A DNA stretch of 64,000 nucleotides from Sphingomonas_I sp035317925 (GTDB lineage Bacteria; Pseudomonadota; Alphaproteobacteria; Sphingomonadales; Sphingomonadaceae). Below, in pieces: positions 8,800 through 17,767 of the stretch. Location: assembly GCF_035317925.1 (NCBI RefSeq), contig NZ_DATHFV010000127.1, forward strand, positions 1 through 64,000. The letters are read 5' to 3'. The notes under the pieces are model-generated. The model searched no databases. It was not told the DNA's origin and saw only the letters and a program-made list of their open reading frames with translations. The first letter of the stretch is position 1, and each line of letters begins with the position of its first letter. Position numbers and translations under genes: made by a program.

Positions 8800-9656
8800 T
8801 GCGGGGGGGCCTTTCCCGCTTCGCGAGCTACATGCACTGGCTCGCACTCGACGGCCTCGTCGAGCCGGCTGGAGGATGGATCCGGGCGATCCGCGACGCC
8901 GGCTATGATGGCGTTCAGTTCATCGAGCCGCTCGATCCGACGCTCGTCGAAGCGGCGCTTGCGGCCGGATTGCGCGTGTGCGGAAGCGGGCGGGTCAATG
9001 CGGTCGAGGATGCGGAGCGGCTCGCTGGCGAAGCGTGGCGTCATGGGCTGGAATGCCTGACGCTCCATGTCGGCTGGGGCATTGAGGACGACGACGAAGC
9101 CGCGCGCCTGCTCGGCGCCATACTCGACGCCTCGATCCGGCACGACGTTCCGCTGTTCGTCGAGACGCATCGGGCGACGCTCTTTCAGGATATCTGGCGC
9201 AGCGTCGGCTTCGTTCAGCGCTTTCCCGATCTGCGGTTCAACGCGGATTTCTCCCATTGGTATACCGGGCTCGAATTCGTCTACGGCGGCCTCGACCGGA
9301 AGCTCGCCTTCATCGCGCCGATCGTGGATCGCGTTGAATTCATGCATGGCCGGATCGGCGATCCCGGGTGCATGCAGGTCGACATAGGGCCGGTCGAGAC
9401 GGCGCAGGAGCTGCCGTTCGTGCAGCATTTCCGCACCATGTGCAGTGCCGTCTTCCACAGCTACCACCGACGCCACGGCGCCGATGCCACGTTCCGCTTC
9501 GCGCCGGAGTTGCTGGCGCCGGCGATCTATTACGGGCGGACGCTGGGCGGACGCGAACTGTCGGATCGCTGGTCGCAGTCGATGGTGCTGACGCGTCTTG
9601 CTCGCGACTGGTTTGAAGCCAATGCTGTCGGAGAGCGACAGCACGCATTCGCGTAG
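8799..9656 (+). CDS. sugar phosphate isomerase/epimerase-like TIM barrel (xylose-isomerase-like)
   Basis: 285 residues of the AP-endonuclease-2/xylose-isomerase-like barrel. Strand-end motifs carry likely metal ligands: Glu in FIEPLD, His in LHVGWG, Glu in FVETHRA, Asp and His in NADFSHW, and His in FMHGRIGD. The family isomerises or epimerises sugars and keto-sugars, sometimes hydrolyses or decarboxylates. Its ATG overlaps the stop of the PhyH gene (TGATG), so the two proteins are made in step and may act one after the other. No specific substrate can be named. Confidence 0.75.
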   Translation: MRGGLSRFASYMHWLALDGLVEPAGGWIRAIRDAGYDGVQFIEPLDPTLVEAALAAGLRVCGSGRVNAVEDAERLAGEAWRHGLECLTLHVGWGIEDDDEAARLLGAILDASIRHDVPLFVETHRATLFQDIWRSVGFVQRFPDLRFNADFSHWYTGLEFVYGGLDRKLAFIAPIVDRVEFMHGRIGDPGCMQVDIGPVETAQELPFVQHFRTMCSAVFHSYHRRHGADATFRFAPELLAPAIYYGRTLGGRELSDRWSQSMVLTRLARDWFEANAVGERQHAFA

Positions 9657-9747
9657 CAACGGACCGATCTTATTTAGTCGACCATCGGCCGGAAGGTCGG
9701 GACGAACGCTGCCGACAAGCGCGGCGGAGCAGAAGGAAGAGGCAGGG

Positions 9748-12621
9748 ATGGGCAGGGCCTGGATTGCGGGGCTTTTGATCGGCAGCGCGGTTTCGTCCGT
9801 GCAGGCCGCGGCGCTTCACGGCGCTTATCAGAAGATCGACTCCGGCATCGTGGTGACGCCGGCGGACGGTCCGACGTCCCGGATCGAACTGACCGTCCAC
9901 GCCGACGGCATCATCCACGTCATCGCGACGCCAAAGCTGCCTGCCGGAAACATCCTCACGCCGAGCCTGATGGCGCCGCAGCCGCCGCGAGCCCGCGCAT
10001 TTTCGGTCATTGAGGCACGGGGGCATGTGGAGCTTCGCGCGCAACGCGCGACCGCCGACGTCGATCTCGAGACCGGGCGGGTGCGCTTCCTCGATCCGGA
10101 TGGGCATGTTCTGCTCGCGGAGGCGGGGCAACCGACCTTCCGGAAAGCAAGCGCGGACGGCAAGCCGTTCGTCAGCGTCTCGCAGCAATTCAACCGGGGC
10201 ACGGACGAGGGGCTCTACGGCCTCGGCCAGCACCAGAACATGCAGATGGACTATAATGGCGAGGACGTGGAACTCGCCCAGCACAATATGGACATCGCGG
10301 TTCCGTTCCTCGTCTCGACGAAGGGCTATGGCCTGCTCTGGGACAATGACGGGATCAGCCGGTTCGGCAATCCCAGGCCCTACGACTTGGTGGGCGAGGG
10401 GCTGAAGGTCACGTCGCAAGGCCGGCCGGGCTTCACCGCGCAATATTTTCTCGACGGGAAGCCCGTCGTCACCCGGCAAGAAACGACGATCGACTATCAG
10501 TTCATCAAGGACAAGGGGACGTGGCCCGCAGCCGCCAATGCCAGCACCGTCGCGGCGGTCGGCGGACAGAATACGGCGGGCAACGCCGTCCAGAAGCAGA
10601 CGGTGGTGTGGACCGGCGAAATGACGCCGACGGTCTCGGGCGTCCACAAGTTCCAGCTCTACGCATCGAGCTATTACAAGGTCTATGTCGACGGCCGGCT
10701 GGTGCTCGATCGCTGGCGGCAGAACTGGAATCCCTGGTTCGCCAATTTTGAGCTGCCGCTGACGGCCGGCAAGCCCGCCGCGATCCGCATCGAGTGGCAG
10801 CCCAACGCCGGCTACATCGCCTTCTTCCACAGCGACCCTCTGTCCCCGCCCGATCGCCATTCGGTGTGGTTCACGAGCGATGTCGCGCAGGCGAAGAATT
10901 ACTGGTTCGTGCCCGGCGGCAGCATCGATGCGGTCGTCGCTGGCTATCGACAGCTCACCGGCAAGTCCGAGATGATGCCCAAATGGGCCTATGGCTTCTG
11001 GCAGTCGCGCCAGCGCTACGAAACCGCCGACGACGTAACCGGCGTCGTCGACACCTATCGCAAGCTCGGAATTCCGCTCGACAATGTCGTGCTCGACTGG
11101 CGCTACTGGCGCGACGACAGCTGGGGCAGCCATCGCTTCGACCCCACACGCTTCCCCGATCCTCAGGGGATGATGGCGAAGATCCACGCCGCCGGCGCGC
11201 ATTTCATGATCTCGGTCTGGCCGAAATTCTATCCGACGACCGACACCTACCAGGAGTTCGCGGCGAAGGGCCTCGTCTATCAGGGCAATTTGCGCATGGG
11301 GAACAAGGACTGGGTCGGCCCCGGTTACACCAGCACCGATTACGATCCCTATGCACCGGAAGGACGGCGCATCTTCTGGCGGCAGGTCGAGGAGCGGTTG
11401 GCGAAGCTCGGCGTGGACGCCTGGTGGGCCGACGCGAGCGAGCCCGACATGCATTCCAACATTTCGATCGCGGACCGGACCGCGATCATGGGTCCGACGG
11501 CGATGGGGCCGGCGGCGCAGTTCTTCAACAGCTTCCCGCTGATGCATGCGCGATCCTTCTTCGACGGCTGGACGGCGTTCAAGCCCGACGTCCGCCCCTT
11601 CATCCTCACCCGTTCGGGCTTCGGCGGCCTGCAGCGCTATGGCGCGGCGATCTGGTCGGGCGACGTCGCCAGCCGCTGGTACGATCTCCGGGCGCAGATA
11701 TCGGCGGGCGTGAACGTCTCGATCTCGGGACTGCCCAACTGGACGCACGACATCGGCGGGTTTGCGCTGGAGGACCGCTATTCGGCCAAGGCTCCCAGGC
11801 CGGAAGACCTCGACGAATGGCGCGAGCTCAACCTGCGCTGGTTCCAGTTCGGAGCCTTCAGCCCGCTGTTCCGCAGCCACGGTGAATATCCGTATCGCGA
11901 GATTTACGAGATCAGCCCGGAAGGCTCGCCGATGCGGGCCTCAATGATCGGGTACGACCGGCTGCGTTATCGGCTGATGCCGTACATCTACACGCTGGGC
12001 GCGGACACATACGTGCACGATGGCAGCATCATGCGCGGCCTGGTCGCGGACTTTCCCGACGATCGGACGGCGCGCAAGTTGAACGACGAATATCTGTTCG
12101 GCGACGCCTTTCTCGTGGCGCCCGTCACCGCGTACAAGGCGCGCACCCGGCAGGTCTATTTCCCCGGCACCGGCCTCTGGTACGATTTCGCGAGTGGCCG
12201 CACCTATCGCGGCGGCGAGACCGCCCAGGTCGATGCGCCCCTCGAGCGGATGCCGCTGTTCGTCCGCGCCGGTGCCATCGTGCCGATGGGGCCGGCGATG
12301 CAGCATGTCGATCAGGTGCGGGACGCGCCGCTCACAATCACGGTCTACACCGGCGCCGACGGCCGCTTCTCGCTCTACGAAGATGACGGGACGAGCGAAC
12401 AGTACAAGTCCGGCGCCTTCAGCCGCTTGCCGATCGCCTATGATGACCGAAGCCGCACCGTCACGTTGGGTGCGCGCGAGGGCAGGGCCTGGCAGGGCAT
12501 GCCCACCAGCCGCATCGTCCGGGTGCGGTGGGTGAGCCCCGGAAAGTCTGTGACCGACGACAACGGCTATGACGCCGAGGTGACCTATACCGGCGCGCCG
12601 CTGACGATCACGAGGAAGTGA
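9748..12621 (+). CDS. GH31 alpha-xylosidase-type glycoside hydrolase with PA14 insert
   Basis: 957 residues. ATG at 9748 is chosen because it follows GAAGGAAGAGG and begins a clean signal peptide (MGRAWIAGLLIGSAVSSVQA); the frame stays open upstream to 9598. The N-terminal beta-sandwich is interrupted by a PA14 domain at about 221-362, as in bacterial xyloglucan alpha-xylosidases. The GH31 nucleophile is Asp562 (WWADASEPDMH) and the acid/base is Asp639 (IWSGDV). It should cut alpha-linked xylose from oligosaccharides in the periplasm. It is last in the rightward operon and converges on the LamG gene. Confidence 0.9.
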   Translation: MGRAWIAGLLIGSAVSSVQAAALHGAYQKIDSGIVVTPADGPTSRIELTVHADGIIHVIATPKLPAGNILTPSLMAPQPPRARAFSVIEARGHVELRAQRATADVDLETGRVRFLDPDGHVLLAEAGQPTFRKASADGKPFVSVSQQFNRGTDEGLYGLGQHQNMQMDYNGEDVELAQHNMDIAVPFLVSTKGYGLLWDNDGISRFGNPRPYDLVGEGLKVTSQGRPGFTAQYFLDGKPVVTRQETTIDYQFIKDKGTWPAAANASTVAAVGGQNTAGNAVQKQTVVWTGEMTPTVSGVHKFQLYASSYYKVYVDGRLVLDRWRQNWNPWFANFELPLTAGKPAAIRIEWQPNAGYIAFFHSDPLSPPDRHSVWFTSDVAQAKNYWFVPGGSIDAVVAGYRQLTGKSEMMPKWAYGFWQSRQRYETADDVTGVVDTYRKLGIPLDNVVLDWRYWRDDSWGSHRFDPTRFPDPQGMMAKIHAAGAHFMISVWPKFYPTTDTYQEFAAKGLVYQGNLRMGNKDWVGPGYTSTDYDPYAPEGRRIFWRQVEERLAKLGVDAWWADASEPDMHSNISIADRTAIMGPTAMGPAAQFFNSFPLMHARSFFDGWTAFKPDVRPFILTRSGFGGLQRYGAAIWSGDVASRWYDLRAQISAGVNVSISGLPNWTHDIGGFALEDRYSAKAPRPEDLDEWRELNLRWFQFGAFSPLFRSHGEYPYREIYEISPEGSPMRASMIGYDRLRYRLMPYIYTLGADTYVHDGSIMRGLVADFPDDRTARKLNDEYLFGDAFLVAPVTAYKARTRQVYFPGTGLWYDFASGRTYRGGETAQVDAPLERMPLFVRAGAIVPMGPAMQHVDQVRDAPLTITVYTGADGRFSLYEDDGTSEQYKSGAFSRLPIAYDDRSRTVTLGAREGRAWQGMPTSRIVRVRWVSPGKSVTDDNGYDAEVTYTGAPLTITRK

Positions 12622-12652
12622 GCCGGCCGCCGATCCAGTAAGATGGTTTCGA

Positions 12653-14743
12653 TCAGGAGCCGCGAGGAGCCGGCGAAAGCGTGAGCCGGGTTCGACCCGT
12701 CGCTTCCAGCGGCACATAGACGATCAGGGAGCTGCCCTCGAGCCGCTGTACCTGCCCAATCTGCACGTCCGCGTGGATCGCTCCGCTGTCGTTGCTCAGC
12801 ATGGTGCTGACTTCGCCCTGCCATCCGTTGATCACGAACGCCGGGTTGACCAACGGATGCTGAACATCCGCGTTGAGTTCGATCTCGATCGGTCCCGACG
12901 CCGTCAGACCTTCGATCACATAGGCGCGTTGGGTCTGGTCGTAGCGAATGGTGCCGCCGGCGCCGCGCAACGATGCCGGCGCCGGTGTGAGCCACGATCG
13001 TGCGCGCGGCGCGAGGCTGGCGGCCGAGCCGGTGGTCAGCCCGGTCATCAGCACGCGGCTGATCGTCTGGTCGGTCTTCTCCCAGATCGGCCAGGCGATG
13101 TGGGAAATCGACGTGTGGCTCGGGCGGTCGGAGGTCAGCGCCGGGCGGCCGCTCGATCTTATCTGCGCGACCGGCCAGTGATTCCACCATTCGAACGACG
13201 ACATCGAAGGCTCCCAATTGATGCCCTCGAACTTGGCGGGACCGCTGCTCGCCACCTGGAACGGTTTCCAGTCCGACTGCAGGTTGACCCATTGGATCAT
13301 GGGATCGTCGAGACCGGTAAAATGGTCCGCGCCGCGCGGCTTGGCGAAGTCGGTCGCGGTCCGCTGCGGCCAGGTAAAGCTCTTCGCTTCGCCCTTGAGA
13401 TTGGCCAGGCTGAGTGCGTCGAGGTTCAGATTGTCTTCAGGCGTCTGGCCGGCCGGAATGATGATGATCGATTCCTGGAATTCACTCGCCTCGCGCCCGG
13501 GATTGTCGGTCCACAGCACCTGCCGGCGGACCGCGCCGCCATCGGGATAGATCGTCCAATATTCATCCGCCCACGCGCCCCAGGCCGATGGATCGGGCGC
13601 ATCGGCCAGCCGGGCATTCTCGACCTCCGACAGGGCATAGCGCCAGTGGACGACAGCGCGGGCAGGCGTGCTTTCGAGGATTTCGACGTGCGAATAGCGG
13701 ACCTGCTTGTCCGACATCGGCTCGCAATCCTCGCCGTCCGGACAGCGGGGTTTGCCGTAAATCTCCATGAACTCGTCGCTGTACCAGCGCCCATTCTCGG
13801 TCACCCAGGCCGGGATGTAATTGGCGCCCTGCCAGAAGATGAGCTGGATCGGCGCCTGCGGGAAACGCACGACGACATCGGCATCCGGCCCAACCCGGCG
13901 CGGCGCATCCCAGCTCGCGTCATAGGAAAGCGTGGTCTTGAACGCGCCGAACGGGCCGGCACCCCCCTGCCAGCGGGGCAGCGGCGGTGCCGGCGCCGGG
14001 GCCAACTGCGCGGGCTTGATGCCCGCCATCAGCCGCCGCGTTTCGGCGGCGGACAATGCCTGATCGTACACCGCGAGGTCGCCGATCGACCCTTCGAGCG
14101 AAAAATAGACGGGAAGGATCGGGTGGATCGCGTTCGAGGGGAAGGGGAGCGCGGGCGAGCGCAGGCGGCCGATCAGCAAAGGCGTGACCGCGCCGCTCGC
14201 CTGCTCCAGAGCGGGATCGGCGGCGCCGGCATGCGCGGGGACGCCATTGATGCCCAGCGTCATCGCGCCGTTCCGATAGGACAAAGTCACTAGCGCCCAG
14301 GCACGTGCGTCCACTCGTTCCTGGGATATGATCCGGCCGGCCTTGGTGCCCGTGGTCGCGCGCTGCGCGATCAGGTGGCCCCACGGATCGACCCCGAAGA
14401 AGATCGATCCTTCCGGCGTCTTTTGATCGAGGATCGGCGCGTCGTTCCACGGCAAGGCGTCAAGCCGCAACCAGGCCGATATCGCCCACGCGCCACCGTC
14501 CAGCAGGCGCGGTATCGCCTTGCCCGACAGCGAGGTCGTATCGCCGTCGAGCCTGATCGCCGGTCCTCGCGGGCCTTCGCTGGCGACGAACGATCCGGCG
14601 GGGGCGATGCGATCGCCTGAAACTGTTTCGACGACCTGCTTCGCGGCAGGATCGAATGCGAAACGCGCCAGCGTGGCCGGCGCCGCATGAGCCGAGGAAG
14701 CAAGCAAGGCAACGGCCAGCGCGAAGCGTGAAGTGGGGAACAT
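12653..14743 (-). CDS. secreted LamG-like (concanavalin A fold) protein of unknown activity
   Basis: 696 residues from ATG at 14743, giving the signal peptide MFPTSRFALAVALLASSAHA. Residues of about 20-235 form a laminin-G-like jelly roll (GGAWAISAWLRLDALPW, IGDLAVYDQALSAAETRRL), a common carbohydrate-binding module. The remaining 450 residues, rich in Trp, Asp and Glu, match no family I can name. The frame stays open upstream into the next gene, but the downstream signal peptide shows where this gene begins. It follows the second lactonase by 20 bases on the same strand, so it probably acts on or binds the same glycan. Confidence 0.72.
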   Translation of the reverse strand: MFPTSRFALAVALLASSAHAAPATLARFAFDPAAKQVVETVSGDRIAPAGSFVASEGPRGPAIRLDGDTTSLSGKAIPRLLDGGAWAISAWLRLDALPWNDAPILDQKTPEGSIFFGVDPWGHLIAQRATTGTKAGRIISQERVDARAWALVTLSYRNGAMTLGINGVPAHAGAADPALEQASGAVTPLLIGRLRSPALPFPSNAIHPILPVYFSLEGSIGDLAVYDQALSAAETRRLMAGIKPAQLAPAPAPPLPRWQGGAGPFGAFKTTLSYDASWDAPRRVGPDADVVVRFPQAPIQLIFWQGANYIPAWVTENGRWYSDEFMEIYGKPRCPDGEDCEPMSDKQVRYSHVEILESTPARAVVHWRYALSEVENARLADAPDPSAWGAWADEYWTIYPDGGAVRRQVLWTDNPGREASEFQESIIIIPAGQTPEDNLNLDALSLANLKGEAKSFTWPQRTATDFAKPRGADHFTGLDDPMIQWVNLQSDWKPFQVASSGPAKFEGINWEPSMSSFEWWNHWPVAQIRSSGRPALTSDRPSHTSISHIAWPIWEKTDQTISRVLMTGLTTGSAASLAPRARSWLTPAPASLRGAGGTIRYDQTQRAYVIEGLTASGPIEIELNADVQHPLVNPAFVINGWQGEVSTMLSNDSGAIHADVQIGQVQRLEGSSLIVYVPLEATGRTRLTLSPAPRGS

Positions 14744-14763
14744 GATTTCGTGGCTCCGTGCGA

Positions 14764-15642
14764 TCAACCGAAGAGATAAGCGGGCCGGCCCGCAACATCG
14801 GTTTCGATGGCGAAAATCGCGCCTTCGTCGAGACCATGCTTGCGATCCTCCGGCAGCCCGAACCGGGCCGACGTGACGAACAAAGTCCGCCATTCGGGCC
14901 CACCGAAGGTGCAGCTTGTCGGGGCGGCGCAGGGCAGGTCGATCACCTGCGCCACCGATCCGTCCGGCGCGAAGCGCACGATGCAGCCTCCGCCGACGCG
15001 CGCGTTCCAGAGATAGCCTTCCGCATCGAGCGCCGACCCGTCGGGCAAGCCGCGCGCATGCGTTGCGAACAAGCGGCGATTGGACAGGCGGCCATCGGCA
15101 TAGTCGAACGCGTATAGTGTATTGGCGAGCGTGTCGGCGCACAGAAAGCGGCCCTGATCGTCCCATGCCATCGTATTGCAGATACCGAAGTCGCGCGGCG
15201 TGATCTGGTCCACATTCCCGTCGGCCGAGATGCGGTAGAAAGCGCCGGAATTGCGGTTCATCGGCTTGGGGCTTCCGTCGCGGGCGATATTGTCCTGCAT
15301 CGTGCCGACCCAGAAGGCACCGTCGGGTCCGACGCAGCCTTCGTTCAACCGGTTGTCGGGCAGGGCCGGCTCGACCGCCGCGAGCCGTTCGAAATTGTCT
15401 TCGAAGTCCCACAGCGCGACGTCGCTGCGCTGGCCGACGATCGCATGTCCGGTCCTGCACAGCCCGATCGAGGTGACGAGGTCGGCGGTGCGCCAAACGC
15501 GGTGTTCGCCGGTAGCCGGGTTCAATGTCTGGATACGCCGCCCGACGATATCCACCCACAGCAGTTCCTGCCGGGCCGCATTCCATACCGCGCTCTCGCC
15601 CACGATATCGCCGCCGGCCAGCAGCCGTTTCGGTTTGTTCAC
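14764..15642 (-). CDS. SMP-30/gluconolactonase family protein (sugar lactonase), copy 2
   Basis: A 292-residue propeller lactonase with GESAVW in place of the more usual GEGPVW, DNRLNEGCVGPDG, CNTMAWDD and PDGSALDAEGYLW. GTG at 15640-15642 is preferred; the longer ATG start at 15705 lies inside the shared operator 12-mer and has no ribosome site. It is divergent from the enolase-superfamily dehydratase gene. It resembles copy 1 (both have a VTSAR motif near the C-terminus) but the two are clearly diverged, which suggests different lactone substrates. Confidence 0.84.
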   Translation of the reverse strand: MNKPKRLLAGGDIVGESAVWNAARQELLWVDIVGRRIQTLNPATGEHRVWRTADLVTSIGLCRTGHAIVGQRSDVALWDFEDNFERLAAVEPALPDNRLNEGCVGPDGAFWVGTMQDNIARDGSPKPMNRNSGAFYRISADGNVDQITPRDFGICNTMAWDDQGRFLCADTLANTLYAFDYADGRLSNRRLFATHARGLPDGSALDAEGYLWNARVGGGCIVRFAPDGSVAQVIDLPCAAPTSCTFGGPEWRTLFVTSARFGLPEDRKHGLDEGAIFAIETDVAGRPAYLFG

Positions 15643-15680
15643 GCACGCCGTCCCGGTTGTAATCGCCCTCGACAAGATTA

Positions 15681-15709
15681 GGCACCTATCATACAGGATT
15701 GTCAATCAG
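15681..15709. promoter_or_regulatory. candidate operator B: second copy of the 12-mer
   Basis: CTATCATACAGG at 15686-15697 is the exact reverse complement of the 12-mer at 2830-2841. It lies in the divergent promoter between lactonase copy 2 and the dehydratase gene. On the lactonase strand both this site and site A have a TTGWCA shortly upstream (TTGACA here, TTGTCA there). Confidence 0.55.
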
Positions 15710-15735
15710 ATCGCATAGGCATTTGAGGGGATGAC

Positions 15736-16944
15736 GTGAAACTGCGGGGCCTCGAAACGATCCGCGTGGAGGAGCATCCCAATATATTGTGGGTGCGCCT
15801 GCACGATGAGGAAGGGCTCGTCGGGCTCGGCGAAACCTTCTTCATGCCGGCGGCGGTCGAGGCTTATCTCCACGAAGTCGTCGCCCCGAAACTGATCGGC
15901 CGCGATCCGCTTGCGATCGACGCGCTATCGCGCGATCTGGTCAACTATCTCGGCTCGCGCTCGTCGGGCGTGGAAACCCGCGGCAATTCGGCGGTCGATA
16001 TCGCGCTGTGGGATCTGTTCGGCAAAGCCATGCAGCAGCCGATCGCGCAGTTGCTCGGCGGGTTCACGCGCCGCACGATCCGCACCTACAACACCTGCGC
16101 CGGCCCGCTCTACATCCGCGAAGCGGGCGGCCAGCGCAGCGCCAATTGGGGTCTGCCCGCGCAAGGGGGGGCGCTCGACGATCTGCATGCTTTCCTGAAC
16201 CGGCCGGCCGAACTGGCGCGCGAACTGCTCGACGAGGGCATCACCGCGATGAAGATCTGGCCGTTCGACCGCGCGGCGGAAGCCAGCCACGGCCAGCATA
16301 TCGACGGCGCGTCGTTGCGCGAGGCGCTGGCGATCTTCGAGAAGATCAGGGTCGAAGCCGGCGACGCGATGGACATCATGGTCGAGTTTCACTCGCTGTG
16401 GCGGCTGACGCCCGCGATCCGCATCGCCCGCGCGCTCGAACCCTATGGGACATATTGGCACGAGGATCCGATCCGGATGGACAGCCTCGCCAGCCTGCGC
16501 CGCTATGCGCAGGCGTCGCCCGCGCCGGTCTGTGCGTCGGAGACGCTCGCCGGCCGTGCGGCCTTCCGCGATCTGCTGGAAACCGACGCGGTCGGCGTGG
16601 TCATGCTCGATCTGGCCTGGTGCGGCGGCCTGTCCGAAGCACGCAAGATCGCGGCGATGGCGGAGGCGTGGCAATTGTCGGTGGCGCCGCACGATTGCAC
16701 CGGGCCGGTCGTCCTGTGCGCGTCGACCCACCTTGGCCTCAACGCGCCCAACGCCCTGATCCAGGAAAGCGTGCGCGCCTTCCATCGTGGCTGGTATCGG
16801 GATGCCGTCACCGCTTTGCCGCCGATCGAGAATGGCCAGATCGGCGTGCCCGACGGGCCCGGGCTCGGCATGGAGCTGATGCCCGATCTCGACCGTCGCT
16901 TCACCGTCAGCCGGCGAATGAGCGGCAAGGGGTCGCTTGCGTGA
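15736..16944 (+). CDS. enolase-superfamily sugar-acid dehydratase (mandelate racemase/muconate lactonizing family)
   Basis: 402 residues. The capping domain is at about 1-115 and the barrel follows. Metal ligands are visible as Glu217 (MVEFHS), Glu243 (HEDPI) and Glu269 (ASETLAG), and His319-Asp320 (APHDCTGP) supplies the likely acid/base. These enzymes remove water from an aldonate to give a 2-keto-3-deoxy acid. The exact sugar acid (fuconate, arabinonate, galactonate or similar) is not readable. GTG start after GAGGGGA. It overlaps the next gene by four bases and sits directly downstream of operator B. Confidence 0.85.
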   Translation: MKLRGLETIRVEEHPNILWVRLHDEEGLVGLGETFFMPAAVEAYLHEVVAPKLIGRDPLAIDALSRDLVNYLGSRSSGVETRGNSAVDIALWDLFGKAMQQPIAQLLGGFTRRTIRTYNTCAGPLYIREAGGQRSANWGLPAQGGALDDLHAFLNRPAELARELLDEGITAMKIWPFDRAAEASHGQHIDGASLREALAIFEKIRVEAGDAMDIMVEFHSLWRLTPAIRIARALEPYGTYWHEDPIRMDSLASLRRYAQASPAPVCASETLAGRAAFRDLLETDAVGVVMLDLAWCGGLSEARKIAAMAEAWQLSVAPHDCTGPVVLCASTHLGLNAPNALIQESVRAFHRGWYRDAVTALPPIENGQIGVPDGPGLGMELMPDLDRRFTVSRRMSGKGSLA

Positions 16945-17699
16945 GCGGAGGATTTTCGGGGCGCACGATATTGCTGACCGGCGGGTTGGGCTCGCTGGGG
17001 CGCTCGCAGGCCTCCGCCTTCGTGGCGGCCGGCGCCGATCTGCTGCTGCTCGATCTGCCTGGTCATGAGCGCGCGGCGGAGATCGTCGCCGAAATCGCGG
17101 CCGCCGGCAGCGGGACGGTGCGGCTGATCGAACAGGATCTGTCGCAGCTGGAGGCGGCGCAATCCGTCGTTCGTGCGCTGGCCGACGAGGTCGCCGGCAT
17201 CGATATCCTGATCAACAACGCCGCGCTGATCATAAACCGCCCGTTCGAGCAATTCTCGATCGCCGAATATGAGGAGCAGATGCGCGTGAATGCGGGCGCC
17301 GCCTTCGCGCTGACGCAGGCGGTCGCGCCCGGGATGAAGCGGAAGCAGGCCGGATCGATCGTGAACTTCTGCTCCGTCACGATGTCGGGGGAATGGGACG
17401 GCTATGTGCCCTACGTTGCGTCCAAGGGCGCGATGCTGGGTCTCACCCGTTCGCTGGCGCGCGAGCTGGGACCGCATGGCATCAGGGTGAATGCGATCTC
17501 GCCAGGCGCGGTGGTGTCGGAAGCGGAGGCGCGCGTCTTCGGCGACCGGGCGGCCGAATACCGCGCATGGGTGTTGAAGCGTCAGTGTCTCGCGCGGCGG
17601 ATCGAGCCCGAGGATATCGCGTCCGCGGTCCTGTTCCTGGCGGGCGACGGGGCGAGGATGATCAGCGGCCATTTGCTGGAGGTCGACGGCGGCTGGTAG
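16941..17699 (+). CDS. short-chain dehydrogenase/reductase, sugar-acid type
   Basis: 252 residues from GTG at 16941, which overlaps the TGA of the dehydratase (GTGA). The cofactor motif is TGGLGSLG at 13-20, then NNAA, and the catalytic Tyr-x3-Lys is in YVASKGAMLGL. The C-terminus ends GHLLEVDGGW as in classical SDRs. Coupling to a sugar-acid dehydratase suggests oxidation of the 2-keto-3-deoxy acid product, as in the oxidative L-fucose and L-rhamnose pathways. The reading frame continues upstream only by chance inside the dehydratase gene. Confidence 0.83.
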   Translation: MSGGFSGRTILLTGGLGSLGRSQASAFVAAGADLLLLDLPGHERAAEIVAEIAAAGSGTVRLIEQDLSQLEAAQSVVRALADEVAGIDILINNAALIINRPFEQFSIAEYEEQMRVNAGAAFALTQAVAPGMKRKQAGSIVNFCSVTMSGEWDGYVPYVASKGAMLGLTRSLARELGPHGIRVNAISPGAVVSEAEARVFGDRAAEYRAWVLKRQCLARRIEPEDIASAVLFLAGDGARMISGHLLEVDGGW

Positions 17700-17767
17700 C
17701 GTATCCCGCCATTGTCATCGGCGCGACGGAGCCGTAGCATCCTGTCCGAAAGGGGCTGGGAAAACAT

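Noticed and set aside
12653..15685. A single 1010-residue gene joining the LamG protein and the lactonase region
   Set aside because: A clear signal peptide starts at 14743 and the lactonase occupies another frame of the same strand, so the upstream part is a chance extension.
16008..17699. A 563-residue SDR with a long N-terminal domain
   Set aside because: The extra part overlaps the dehydratase gene in another frame; the SDR begins normally at GTG 16941.
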